This document shows positions 52,103-61,179 of a stretch of 64,000 nucleotides of DNA, piece after piece. The notes under the pieces are model-generated. The model did no database searches and was not told the origin of the DNA. It saw only the letters and a program-made list of their open reading frames with translations. Both the position numbers and the translations under genes were made by a program. Source of the DNA: Marinobacterium_D sp050908845 (GTDB taxonomy: Bacteria; Pseudomonadota; Gammaproteobacteria; Pseudomonadales; Balneatricaceae). Location: the NCBI RefSeq assembly GCF_050908845.1, contig NZ_CP194171.1, forward strand, positions 4,154,001 to 4,218,000, in the 5' to 3' direction. Every line of letters starts with the position of its first letter. The first letter of the stretch is position 1.

Positions 52103-53379
52103 GCCTGACTATTATCCTTAGCTTTATCGTCCTGGCACTGCTGGGAATGCCACTGGCCTTTGCGCTGGGGCTCTCTTCCCTGGCCGGTCTTCTGATCGGG
52201 GATATGAACCTGGCAATCATGCCGCAGCGTATGATGCACGCCATCGATAATTTCCCATTGATGGCGATTCCACTGTTCATGCTTGCCGGCGAACTGATGG
52301 TCGCTGCCGGGATACTTCAGCGCCTGGTCGATTTTTCCAACGCATTGATCGGCCGTGTACACGGTGGCCTGGCACACGTGGCCATCGTCGCAGGCATGAT
52401 CCTGGCCGCGGTCAGTGGTGCCGCGGCGGCCAGTGCCAGCGCCCTGGGCAGCACACTGGTCCCCTCAATGCGCAAACAATACGATTCCGGTTACAGCTGT
52501 GCCGTCATCGCCTCCGCCGCCAACCTCGGTGCGATTATTCCTCCCAGTAACGCGATGATCGTCTATGCACTGATGGCGGGCTCTACCGTATCCGTGGGCG
52601 GCCTGTTCATGGCAGGTGTCGTGCCGGGCCTGATTCTGACCCTGGGTTTTATGGCGCTGGCCAGCCTGATTGCCTGGCGCAGACGCTACCCCTTGAGTGA
52701 ACACTCCCTGGATATGAAACAGATCGCCGGCCAGACCGTGCGTGCCCTGCCGATCCTGCTGATGCCGGTTATCGTTGTCGGCGGCATCGTGGCGGGTGCA
52801 TTCACCGCCACCGAAGGCGCGGCAATCGCCGTGGTCTATGCGCTGGTAATGGGCTTTTTCGTCACCCGGGAACTGCGCCTGTCGGACCTGCCCAAAGCGA
52901 TGTTCCACGCGGCAATTACCGCAGCCATGGTCGGCGCACTGATCGCCTTCGCTTCGACCCTGACCTTCGCCTTCACCATCGATCTGGTACCGATGCGACT
53001 GTCGAGCTGGATTCAGGGCCTGACCGACAGTCCGACCATCTTTATCCTGATCGTCATGGCGCTGCTGCTGGTTGTAGGCATGTTCATCGAGTCCAACGCC
53101 GCCTACATCATGCTGGTTCCGCTGCTGGCCCCGGTAGCACTCTCCTACGGTATTGACCCGCTGCTGTTCGGTTTCCTGTTTGTCTTCAACCTGGTGATCG
53201 GGATGATGACGCCACCTGTGGGTGTGCTGCTGTTCGTCATGTGCGGCGTATCGGGCGTGCGCCTGCAGACACTGATTCGCAGTGCCTGGCCATTCATTCT
53301 GTTCCAGTATTTTGTATTGGGCCTGTGCCTTACCTTCCCTCAAATCGTAACCGCGCTGCCGACAGCGCTGGGCTACTGA
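52099..53379 (+). CDS. TRAP transporter large permease (DctM), system B
   Basis: A 426-residue membrane subunit. DctM hallmarks are AAVSGAAAASASALGSTLVPSM, ANLGAIIPPSNAMIVYALMAG, and MTPPVGVLLFVMCG. About 12 helices. ATG at 52099 overlaps the dctQ stop (ATGA), so P, Q and M are translationally coupled. It is followed by the racemase-like gene 16 bases on. Confidence 0.94.
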   Translation: MSLTIILSFIVLALLGMPLAFALGLSSLAGLLIGDMNLAIMPQRMMHAIDNFPLMAIPLFMLAGELMVAAGILQRLVDFSNALIGRVHGGLAHVAIVAGMILAAVSGAAAASASALGSTLVPSMRKQYDSGYSCAVIASAANLGAIIPPSNAMIVYALMAGSTVSVGGLFMAGVVPGLILTLGFMALASLIAWRRRYPLSEHSLDMKQIAGQTVRALPILLMPVIVVGGIVAGAFTATEGAAIAVVYALVMGFFVTRELRLSDLPKAMFHAAITAAMVGALIAFASTLTFAFTIDLVPMRLSSWIQGLTDSPTIFILIVMALLLVVGMFIESNAAYIMLVPLLAPVALSYGIDPLLFGFLFVFNLVIGMMTPPVGVLLFVMCGVSGVRLQTLIRSAWPFILFQYFVLGLCLTFPQIVTALPTALGY

Positions 53380-53395
53380 GTTCCCAGGAAAGCGA

Positions 53396-54148
53396 ATGAA
53401 ACTGCTAATAATAAATCCCAACATCTCCACTTCCGTCAGCGACCTGATCCGCACGGAAGCCGAGCGCTGCCTGATGCCAGGCACAAGCATCGAGGTGATG
53501 ACCGCGCCATTTGGCGTTGCCTATATTGAGACCCGAGCCGAGGCCCTCATAGGCGGCTATGCCGCCATGCAGCTCGCTGCTGAGCACTACGCCGATTACG
53601 ACGCTGTCATCATCGCCGCTTTTGGCGATCCTGGCCTGGAAGCAATACGCGAAATGCTGCCCTGCCCGGTCATCGGCATGACCGAAGCGGCGCTGGCCAG
53701 TGCTGCCCTCTATGGCGGCCGCTGCTCGATCATCGCGATCTCGAACCGCATCAAAAGCTGGTACCGCGAAACAGCCGAGCAGCAGGGCTTTGGCAGCCGG
53801 CTCAGCAGTATCCGTTCACTCAGCGAATCGCTTGCCAATATTGGAACTGTCCAGCAAGACCAGGGCACCCGCCTGATCGCCCTGGCTCATGAAGCGATCG
53901 AGCAGGATGGCGCCGATTGCCTCATTATGGCCGGCGCTCCCTTGGCAGGACTGGCGCGCTCCGTATCGGAACAGATACCGGTACCCGTGCTCGATGGCGT
54001 CAGCTGTGCCGTGCGCCAGGCACAGGTGCAGGTCCTGGCGGGAAGTCAGGTGCGCAGTGCCGGCAGCTATGCACCACCGCCCGAGAAGGGGCACCAGGGT
54101 CTGCCTCTGGCACTTGCCGCACTGATCGGCCGGGCATCCGATAGCTGA
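53396..54148 (+). CDS. Asp/hydantoin racemase homologue lacking both catalytic cysteines
   Basis: A 250-residue member of the hydantoin/allantoin racemase family by its opening LLIINPNISTSVSDLI and FGDPGLEAIREM. Family enzymes carry Cys in CFGDPGL and GCAGMA. Here the first is Ala75 (AAFGDPGL) and the second is Gly180 (IMAGAPLAGL), so two-base racemisation is not expected. Other cysteines (PCPVIG, DCLIM) are outside those loops. It ends the rightward operon and may be a decarboxylase, lyase, binding protein or decayed enzyme. ATG at 53396. Confidence 0.82.
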   Translation: MKLLIINPNISTSVSDLIRTEAERCLMPGTSIEVMTAPFGVAYIETRAEALIGGYAAMQLAAEHYADYDAVIIAAFGDPGLEAIREMLPCPVIGMTEAALASAALYGGRCSIIAISNRIKSWYRETAEQQGFGSRLSSIRSLSESLANIGTVQQDQGTRLIALAHEAIEQDGADCLIMAGAPLAGLARSVSEQIPVPVLDGVSCAVRQAQVQVLAGSQVRSAGSYAPPPEKGHQGLPLALAALIGRASDS

Positions 54149-54263
54149 CATCGACAGCCCGGCCCGACGGCAAACAACAACGTTTTCATTCATACGCAGC
54201 CTGTTGTCTTAAACCTTCGCGCTTGCTGCGCAATGAAGCCACCGTATTGCAACAGGATTAGGG

Positions 54264-54304
54264 TATGATCGGATGAATGTGCCAAAGCACATCCTGCATT
54301 CATC
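54264..54304 (+). promoter_or_regulatory. -10-like box and nested inverted repeats before the ParA-like gene
   Basis: TATGAT (54264-54269) is followed by ATGTGC/GCACAT (54277-54282 with 54287-54292) inside GATGAATG/CATTCATC (54272-54279 with 54297-54304). The repeats could be an operator or alternative leader hairpins. Confidence 0.4.
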
Positions 54305-54343
54305 TGCAGACTACACCTCGACTTGCATTAACAGGGAAAGCAC

Positions 54344-55036
54344 ATGAGCAACGTTCATTTCATCGGCGGTGAAAAAGGCGGCGTCGGTAAATCGATGACC
54401 GCAAGACTGCTGGCTCAGTACTACATCGATCAGCAGCGTCCGTTTCTCGGTTTCGACTCCGACGCTTCACACGGCACTTTTTCGCGCTTCTACGGTGAGT
54501 TCGCATCACCTGTCATCGTCGGTGAGGATGACAGCCTCGACGGTATCCTGGAGGCCAGCGAATCCAGCCCCGATCACGATCTGATTATCGACCTTGCGGC
54601 CCAGACCTCCGCACGCCTGGGCGAATGGATCGAAGAGACCGATGTCTTCGGCCTGCTCGACGAGCTGGGTTACAAGGTGCATCTCTGGCACGTGATGGAT
54701 GACGGCGCCGACTCTGTAGACCTGCTGGAAACGGCGCTAGCGCGCTACACCCAGCCTGAACTTCAGTTCGTGGTTGTTAAAAACCTGGGACGCGGTAGCG
54801 ACTTCAGCGAGCTGCAGGATTCCGAGGCCTATCGCACCGCTGAAGAGCGCGGCGCACATGTATTTGAACTGGGCAAACTGCATCCGAAGCTGACCCACAA
54901 GGTGGATTTCGCCAACGCCAGTTTCTGGGCTGCGGCCAACAACAAAGAGATCGCTAATATCGCGGAACGCCAGCGTATGAAGGTGTGGCTGAGAAACAAC
55001 TACAGCCAGCTGAATAGCCTGCTCGGCGACGACTGA
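54344..55036 (+). CDS. ParA/MinD-like deviant-Walker ATPase, solitary
   Basis: A 230-residue P-loop protein. The deviant Walker A GGEKGGVGKSM carries the signature lysine of the ParA/MinD/SIMIBI group. The strand LIIDLAAQTSARL is the Walker B region. Similar Pseudomonas proteins are annotated as mobilisation or MobD-like ATPases. There is no ParB, MinE, relaxase or plasmid gene nearby. ATG at 54344 follows AGGGAAAGCAC. It is its own transcription unit, bounded by a structured leader and a terminator. Confidence 0.8.
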   Translation: MSNVHFIGGEKGGVGKSMTARLLAQYYIDQQRPFLGFDSDASHGTFSRFYGEFASPVIVGEDDSLDGILEASESSPDHDLIIDLAAQTSARLGEWIEETDVFGLLDELGYKVHLWHVMDDGADSVDLLETALARYTQPELQFVVVKNLGRGSDFSELQDSEAYRTAEERGAHVFELGKLHPKLTHKVDFANASFWAAANNKEIANIAERQRMKVWLRNNYSQLNSLLGDD

Positions 55037-55067
55037 ACCCGCCCGGCAGCCATTAAAAGCGCCACCC

Positions 55068-55091
55068 ACCACCCGGTATCTTCCGGGTGGT
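55068..55091 (+). terminator. Terminator after the ParA-like gene
   Basis: Perfect 9-bp stem ACCACCCGG (55068-55076) with 55083-55091, loop TATCTT, then CTCTCCCTT. It lies 31 bases after the stop. Confidence 0.65.
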
Positions 55092-55220
55092 CTCTCCCTT
55101 ACCCCCAGGCTCGCCAGACTATCAACGCTGCCCTGCGGTCACGCTGCGGTCATATGTCAGTTCTATGATTGTTCGATTAATAACCTATCGACCATCTACG
55201 TTCTGAGCATGGAGCAGCCA

Positions 55221-56180
55221 ATGAAAAAGCTAGTTGCCGGTCTTGCGATCGGACTCACCCTTTCCATTCCCGCCTTCGCCGAAACCCTGGTCGTCTACAG
55301 CGCCGGTCCCAAACCGCTCTCCGGCGGGCTGGCCCAGGCGTTCACTGAAAAGACGGGGATCGATGTGGAGCTGTTCCAGTCCACCGCCGGCAAGATCATG
55401 GCGCGCTACCAGGCAGAGAAATCCAACCCCCACGCCGACGTGATGATCTCCGCCTCCTGGGGCCACGCCATCACCCTGGAACAGGATGGGGATCTGCTCG
55501 CCTACACCTCGCCCAACGCGGCCAATGTACCGGCTTCGCTGAAGACCGACAGCTACGTGGCCCAGGGTGCCGCTGCACTGGCGATCGCCTATAACCCGAA
55601 ATCGGGCATGGCAGTTCCGCAGCACTGGGCCGACCTGACGCTGCCGGAGTATCGCGGCCAGGTGACCATGCCGGATCCGTCCAAATCCGGCTCTGCGCTG
55701 ACCCTGGTACAGGGTCTGGTGACGCTGGATGCCGACAAGGCCTGGAATCTGTTCGATCAGCTGGCTGCCAATGAGATTCTGATCCCCGGTGCCAACAAGG
55801 CAGCCCTGAACCCGGTGCTTCAGGGCGCCAAGAGCGCAGTCTTCGGTGCTGTCGATTACATCGCCATCGGCGCAAAACAGAAGGGCGAGAGCATCGAAGT
55901 GGTCTATCCCAGCGAAGGCACCGTGCTGGCGCCGCGCCCGATCATGATCATAAAATCCTCAAAGCATCAGGATGCCGCCAAGCAGTTCGTCGATTTCGTG
56001 CTGTCCGAACAGGGTCAGAAACTGGTGGCCGAGCGCTATATCCTGCCATCGCGCACCGATATCGAAGCCAAACGCGCCGGCTGGAATGATCTGAAGATCA
56101 TCGATTTCGACGCCCGGGAAGCGGCTGCCCACGCCGCCGATACCCAGAGCAGGTTTGCCGAAGTCATGGCCGCAAAATAG
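55221..56180 (+). CDS. ABC importer periplasmic binding protein, iron/AfuA-like
   Basis: A 319-residue binding protein with a signal peptide (residues 1-20, ending PAFA). The opening ETLVVYSAGPKPLSGGLAQAFTEKTGIDVELF and AKIMARY match the FbpA/AfuA group. The paired tyrosines that hold ferric iron in FbpA are not obvious near FGAVDYIAIG, so the ligand may be another anion, such as an organophosphonate or sugar phosphate. ATG at 55221 has GGAG seven bases upstream; ATG at 55209 is less likely. The permease starts directly after the stop. Confidence 0.85.
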   Translation: MKKLVAGLAIGLTLSIPAFAETLVVYSAGPKPLSGGLAQAFTEKTGIDVELFQSTAGKIMARYQAEKSNPHADVMISASWGHAITLEQDGDLLAYTSPNAANVPASLKTDSYVAQGAAALAIAYNPKSGMAVPQHWADLTLPEYRGQVTMPDPSKSGSALTLVQGLVTLDADKAWNLFDQLAANEILIPGANKAALNPVLQGAKSAVFGAVDYIAIGAKQKGESIEVVYPSEGTVLAPRPIMIIKSSKHQDAAKQFVDFVLSEQGQKLVAERYILPSRTDIEAKRAGWNDLKIIDFDAREAAAHAADTQSRFAEVMAAK

Positions 56181-57878
56181 ATGACCGCGCCGGCCATAGT
56201 CGCGGCAACCACCGGGCAGACGCGGTCGTTACGACCGCTGCTGCTCGGAGTCGCCGCCCTCATCATGCTGACACTGGTGGGACTGCCGGTGCTGGCGATT
56301 TTGCTGTACGCGCTGTTCCCGCATATTAATGAGTGGTCTTTGACGGAGCCGTTCAGTGCGCTTCTGCCCAACCTGGCAGACCCGCACCTGATAGGCGCCA
56401 CGCTCAACTCCCTGGCGCTATCGCTCGGCGTGACCCTGCTGTCTGCAGCCATCGCGCTACCACTGGCCTATCGCCGCGCTCAGTTGCCCGAAAGCAGCGG
56501 CCGGATCTGGGACGCGCTGCTGATGGTACCCTTTCTGATTCCGCCCTATATCGGCGCGCTTTCATGGATGCAGCTGCTGCAGGTCAACGGTTTCAGCGAG
56601 CAGCTGCTGGGCTTTAACCTGGCCGGTTTTCTCTACTCCTTTCCCGGCATCGTCACGGTGATGGCGCTGCATCTGTTTCCGATGATCTACCTGGCAACGT
56701 CCAAGGCGTTCGCGGTGATCGGCGGGCGTTACGGCGATGTGGGCCGGGTGTTTGGCGGCTCCACGCTGCAGATATTTACCCGTATTCATCTGCCGATGGT
56801 GCTGCCCACCCTGCTCTCCAGCGGCCTGATCGTATTTGTACTGACCATCGAGGAGTTCGGCACACCGGAGATTCTCGGCAGCCGTTTCGGCTTTCGCGTG
56901 ATCGTCACCTCGATCCATGAAAAGCTCTCCGACTGGCCCATCGACCTGCCCGGCGCCTCGGTACTGTCGATCATTCTGATTCTGATCGCGTTTTTCGCCT
57001 TCCGCATGCATCTGCGCTTGGCCAACCGTTTCAGCGCCGCCATCGATAACCAGCAGGTCGAAGCACGCGCCCTGGAAAGAAACGGTGTGCAGCGGAGCAT
57101 CGATCTGCTTCTGTTCGGCAGCACCTTCTTCTTCGCCGTGCTGCTGCCGCTGCTCACCATCACGGCCAGTGCCATGCTGGATACTCTCTCCGGTGGACTG
57201 GCACTCTCAAACATGAGCCTGAAACACCTGGCCGGCCTGTTCGACCTGGATAGCGAAGCCTGGGGAGCGATCACTACAAGCTTTGGCCTGGCACTGCTGG
57301 CGGCCGTCTGCAGCGTCATCATCGCCGTGCTGGTGGCCTTCACCCTGGTACGGCTGCGCACCCGCGGCACCGCACTGCTCGATTTTCTGTCGATCCTGCC
57401 CAACGCGATTCCGGGCATGGCGATCGCCGTGGGGCTGATCCTGACCTGGAATCAACCGTTCTGGCCGGTCACACCGTACAACAGCTCGGCGATTCTGCTG
57501 GTGGCCTATATCTGCCTGACCCTGCCCTACCCGATCCGCATGCTCAGTGCAGCGCTGAAGCAGCTGCCGCAGTCGCTGGATGATGCCGCGTACATCGCTG
57601 GTGCCAGCGAAGCGCGGGTGATCCTGCGCATACTGACGCCGCTGCTGGCACCGGTGGCACTGGCGGCGGGCTTTATCGTTTTTGCCATCTCGACCCGGGA
57701 ACTGGTCAGCTCGCTGATGCTGGCACCGCCCGGGGTGCAGACCGTCGCCACCTACGTTTTCCATCAATTCGACCAGGGTTCCATCAACGCCGGCATGGCG
57801 ATGAGCCTGGTCACTATTCTGGTCTCGGGTTCGATTATCCTGCTGGGCCAGCGTCTGCCCGGGGGTAAGATCCGATGA
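56181..57878 (+). CDS. ABC importer permease, fused two-domain (FbpB/AfuB type)
   Basis: A 565-residue protein with about 12 transmembrane helices in two homologous halves. Each half carries an EAA-type cytoplasmic loop (GRVFGGSTLQIFTRIHLPMVLPTLL and DDAAYIAGASEARVILRILTPLLAP). This double permease is standard for ferric-ion and AfuB transporters. Its ATG touches the previous stop codon. It overlaps the ATPase gene by four bases. Confidence 0.93.
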   Translation: MTAPAIVAATTGQTRSLRPLLLGVAALIMLTLVGLPVLAILLYALFPHINEWSLTEPFSALLPNLADPHLIGATLNSLALSLGVTLLSAAIALPLAYRRAQLPESSGRIWDALLMVPFLIPPYIGALSWMQLLQVNGFSEQLLGFNLAGFLYSFPGIVTVMALHLFPMIYLATSKAFAVIGGRYGDVGRVFGGSTLQIFTRIHLPMVLPTLLSSGLIVFVLTIEEFGTPEILGSRFGFRVIVTSIHEKLSDWPIDLPGASVLSIILILIAFFAFRMHLRLANRFSAAIDNQQVEARALERNGVQRSIDLLLFGSTFFFAVLLPLLTITASAMLDTLSGGLALSNMSLKHLAGLFDLDSEAWGAITTSFGLALLAAVCSVIIAVLVAFTLVRLRTRGTALLDFLSILPNAIPGMAIAVGLILTWNQPFWPVTPYNSSAILLVAYICLTLPYPIRMLSAALKQLPQSLDDAAYIAGASEARVILRILTPLLAPVALAAGFIVFAISTRELVSSLMLAPPGVQTVATYVFHQFDQGSINAGMAMSLVTILVSGSIILLGQRLPGGKIR

Positions 57879-58864
57879 GCCAACTGGTGATCAAACAGGT
57901 CTCAAAAAGCTTTGGCGCCAGCCAGATACTGCGCGACATTACGCTGGAGGTGGAAGCCGGCAGCATCATGACACTGCTCGGTCCCTCCGGCTGCGGCAAA
58001 ACCACGCTACTGCGCATTATTGCCGGGCTGGAAACACCTGATAGCGGTGTGATCCGCGCCGGTGAGCGGGAATTTTTGGACTGCGACAAAGGATTGATCC
58101 TGCCACCGCAGCTGCGCCGCCTCGGCTTCGTGTTCCAGGATTACGGACTCTGGCCCCATATGAGCGTAGCGAAGAACATCGCCTTTCCACTGAAAATGCT
58201 CAAGCTCCCGCGGCACGAAATCGATAGCCGCATTACCGAGGTGCTCGGCGCCGTGCGCCTGACCGATCAGGCCGCCAAGCTGCCCGAACAACTGTCAGGC
58301 GGTCAGAAACAGCGCGTCTCCATCGCCCGCGCGCTTGCGGCCCGCCCGGCACTGATCTTGTTTGACGAACCCCTATCCAACCTGGATGCCAACCTGCGGG
58401 AGGAGCTGGGCCAGGAGATCCGTATGCTTGCGCAGCAGTTTGGCCAGACCTGCGTCAACGTCACCCACGACCGGCGCGAGGCACAGCTTTTATCGGATCG
58501 CATTGCGCTAATGAAGGATGGCGTCTGCCACCAGTATGGGCGCCCGGAGGAGCTGTTCCGCGCTCCGGTGGATGTCTGGGCGGCACGTTTTCTCGATGCC
58601 GGAAATATCCTGCCAGCCCGGGTGCTGCCCGGCCGGCCTGATGCCACCGCAGAGGTGATGATTCCGCGCAGCGCGGTACGTTTGGCTGAAACGGGTGAAG
58701 GGATAGAAGCCACTGTGCTCAGTAGCCTCTATATCGATGATCGTTACGAGGTGGTAGCCGAGGTAGATGGCCACCCGGTGAAACTGTTCACTGACCGGCT
58801 GCTCTCGGCAGGCCAGCCGGTGCGGATCACCGTGGAGCAGGAAACGCTGCTCAGTTATCTCTGA
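57875..58864 (+). CDS. ABC importer ATPase (FbpC/AfuC type)
   Basis: A 329-residue ATPase. Walker A GPSGCGKTT, signature LSGGQKQRVSIARA, Walker B LILFDEPLSNLDA and the H-loop are intact. A C-terminal TOBE-like domain (about residues 250-329) is present. ATG at 57875 overlaps the permease stop (ATGA). The three genes form one compact operon; no regulator is adjacent. Confidence 0.93.
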   Translation: MSQLVIKQVSKSFGASQILRDITLEVEAGSIMTLLGPSGCGKTTLLRIIAGLETPDSGVIRAGEREFLDCDKGLILPPQLRRLGFVFQDYGLWPHMSVAKNIAFPLKMLKLPRHEIDSRITEVLGAVRLTDQAAKLPEQLSGGQKQRVSIARALAARPALILFDEPLSNLDANLREELGQEIRMLAQQFGQTCVNVTHDRREAQLLSDRIALMKDGVCHQYGRPEELFRAPVDVWAARFLDAGNILPARVLPGRPDATAEVMIPRSAVRLAETGEGIEATVLSSLYIDDRYEVVAEVDGHPVKLFTDRLLSAGQPVRITVEQETLLSYL

Positions 58865-58906
58865 TAGCTGAAGCCGCGTTCTCTGCCCACTGACCGGAGC
58901 CTTAAA

Positions 58907-60493
58907 TCAGTTTCCCTGGCTTTTCAGGTACTCTTCGTAGTCGCCGTGGAAATCGACGACCCCATTGGGAGTCAGTTCGATGATACGGGTCGCCAGTGAG
59001 GAGACGAACTCCCGGTCGTGGCTGACGAACAGCAGCGTGCCGGGGTAGTTTTCCAGCGCCAGGTTAAGCGACTCGATCGATTCCATATCCAGGTGGTTGG
59101 TGGGCTCGTCCAGCAGCATGATGTTGGGCTGCTGCAGGATCAGCTTGCCGAAAATCATGCGGCCCTGCTCACCACCGGAGATCACCTTCACCGACTTGCC
59201 GATCTCCTTCTGCGAGAACAGCAGACGCCCCAGGGTGCCACGGATCACCTGCTCGTCATCGCCCTCTTTGCCCCAGTAGGACATCCAGTCGTAGAGGTTC
59301 TTGTCCTCTTCAAACTCGTGGGCGTGGTCCTGGGCGTAGTAGCCAAGCTCGGAGTTTTCCGACCATTTCACAGTGCCGGCATCCGGTTCCAGATCGCCGA
59401 CCAGGCACTTCAGCAGCGTGGACTTGCCGATACCGTTGGGGCCGATGATCGCGATCCGCTCACCCACCGCCACATTCAGGTTCAGGCCCGCAAACACCGG
59501 CTCATCGAAGGACTTGGCCAGGCCTTCCACTTCCAGCGCGGTACGGTGCAGCTTCTTCGCCTGCTCAAAACGGATAAACGGGTTCTGACGGCTGGACGGT
59601 TTCACCTCTTCCAGCTGGATCTTGTCGATCTGCTTCAGCCGTGAAGTCGCCTGGCGTGACTTGGAGGCGTTGGCGGAGAAGCGGCTGACGAAGGATTTCA
59701 GATCAGCGATCTGGGCCTTTTTCTTGGCGTTATCGGAGAGCATCTTCTCCCGCGCCTGGGTCGACGCGGTCATGTACTCATCGTAGTTGCCCGGATAGAC
59801 GCGCAGCTCACCGTAATCGATATCCGCCATGTGGGTGCAGACCGAGTTCAGGAAGTGACGGTCATGCGAGATGATCACCATGGTACAGGTGCGCTGATTG
59901 AGTACGCCCTCGAGCCAGCGGATGGTGTTGATATCCAGGTTGTTGGTCGGCTCGTCGAGCAACAGAATATCGGGATCGGAGAACAGCGCCTGTGCCAGCA
60001 GCACACGCAGCTTCCAGCCCGGCGCGATTTCGCTCATCGGGCCGTAGTGCTGTTCCACAGGAATCTCCAGACCCAGCAGCAGCTCGCCGGCACGGGAGTC
60101 GGCGGTATAGCCGTCCATCTCGGCGAACTCCGCTTCCAGCTCACCGGCGCGGATACCGTCTTCCTCGGTCATCTCCGCCTTGGCGTAGATGGCATCGCGC
60201 TCGGACTTCACCGCCCAGAGCTCTTCGTTGCCCATGATGACGGTATCGATCACGCTGTATTCTTCGTAAGCGAACTGATCCTGGCGCAGCTTGCCGAGAC
60301 GTTCGTTCGGATCGGTGGAAACGTTACCGCTGCTCGGCTCCAGGTCACCACCGAGGATTTTCATGAAGGTGGACTTACCGCAGCCGTTGGCGCCGATAAG
60401 GCCGTAGCGGTTACCGTCGCCAAATTTGACGGAGACGTTTTCAAACAGCGGCTTGGCGCCAAACTGCATAGTAATGTTGGCAGTGGTCAGCAA
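58907..60493 (-). CDS. ABC-F protein, YbiT subfamily
   Basis: A 528-residue ribosome-associated ABC-F ATPase with two nucleotide domains. Walker A motifs are GANGCGKST and GPNGIGKST; DEPTNNLD and DEPTNHLD are the Walker B sites. The linker (about residues 235-320) is charged and helical, with ASKSRQATSRLKQIDKI. It is closest to E. coli YbiT. TTG at 60493 gives MLTTANITMQ, matching MLVSSNVTMQ of YbiT, and has AGGTG seven bases upstream; GTG at 60502 is the alternative. Confidence 0.93.
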   Translation of the reverse strand: MLTTANITMQFGAKPLFENVSVKFGDGNRYGLIGANGCGKSTFMKILGGDLEPSSGNVSTDPNERLGKLRQDQFAYEEYSVIDTVIMGNEELWAVKSERDAIYAKAEMTEEDGIRAGELEAEFAEMDGYTADSRAGELLLGLEIPVEQHYGPMSEIAPGWKLRVLLAQALFSDPDILLLDEPTNNLDINTIRWLEGVLNQRTCTMVIISHDRHFLNSVCTHMADIDYGELRVYPGNYDEYMTASTQAREKMLSDNAKKKAQIADLKSFVSRFSANASKSRQATSRLKQIDKIQLEEVKPSSRQNPFIRFEQAKKLHRTALEVEGLAKSFDEPVFAGLNLNVAVGERIAIIGPNGIGKSTLLKCLVGDLEPDAGTVKWSENSELGYYAQDHAHEFEEDKNLYDWMSYWGKEGDDEQVIRGTLGRLLFSQKEIGKSVKVISGGEQGRMIFGKLILQQPNIMLLDEPTNHLDMESIESLNLALENYPGTLLFVSHDREFVSSLATRIIELTPNGVVDFHGDYEEYLKSQGN

Positions 60494-60664
60494 TGGAGAC
60501 ACCTGAAACTATAAAGAGGGGGAGTTATTCGGAAGGCGGACTGACGATTTGAAGAGACCGCTCTGTATGGCCGACATTATGCCACAGGACAGCATCTAAC
60601 CACAGGGCAAGCCCGGATAAAGCGCTGACAAAGCAAGGGAAAAGCGTACGGATTAACAGCCCGA

Positions 60665-61090
60665 TTAGCAGCGGGAATTTCGGGAGCTCTCCGGTAACTG
60701 TTCGGGACGCGACCAGACCACCAGCGCCCCCACCCCGATGGTGCCTAGAATCAGCATCAGCAGCAGCGGATGGCCGATCACATACACCACTATCACCGCC
60801 GCAAGGCACATGCCGATACTGGCGGTGATCTTGGATTTACGGTCGATCACACCGCCCTGCTCCCAGTTACGCAGGCGCTCTCCAAACAGGGAGTGATTTT
60901 CCAGCCAGTTGCGCAGCCGCGGCGAACATTTTGACGCGCTCCAGGCGGCTATCAGTACAAACACCGTCGTCGGCAGGCCCGGCAGGATGGCACCGAGTAT
61001 CGCCAAGCCGAGTGCAACACCAGTCAACGCCAGCCAGAACCAGCGCAAACCGCCGCGACTGTTCACCTCCTGCTCGTTGACTCTGTTCAT
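60665..61090 (-). CDS. YbaN-family (DUF454) membrane protein
   Basis: A 141-residue inner-membrane protein of the DUF454 family. The conserved block LAILGAILPGLPTTVFVLIAAWSASKCSPRLRNWLENHSLFG is split by two helices, and a third hydrophobic stretch follows near residue 100. Function unknown. ATG at 61090 has GGAGG eight bases upstream, better than ATG at 61111. Confidence 0.88.
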   Translation of the reverse strand: MNRVNEQEVNSRGGLRWFWLALTGVALGLAILGAILPGLPTTVFVLIAAWSASKCSPRLRNWLENHSLFGERLRNWEQGGVIDRKSKITASIGMCLAAVIVVYVIGHPLLLMLILGTIGVGALVVWSRPEQLPESSRNSRC

Positions 61091-61179
61091 TCGCTTAACC
61101 TCCGCGCCCATGCCATTCAGTATAGATAACCCGCTGACCGAGCGCGCCAGATCCTGTCAATGCGTTTAATAAAGCGATG

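Noticed and set aside
54247..54269. TTGCAA/TATGAT as a complete sigma-70 promoter for the ParA-like gene
   Set aside because: The spacing is only 11 bases; only the -10-like box is kept.
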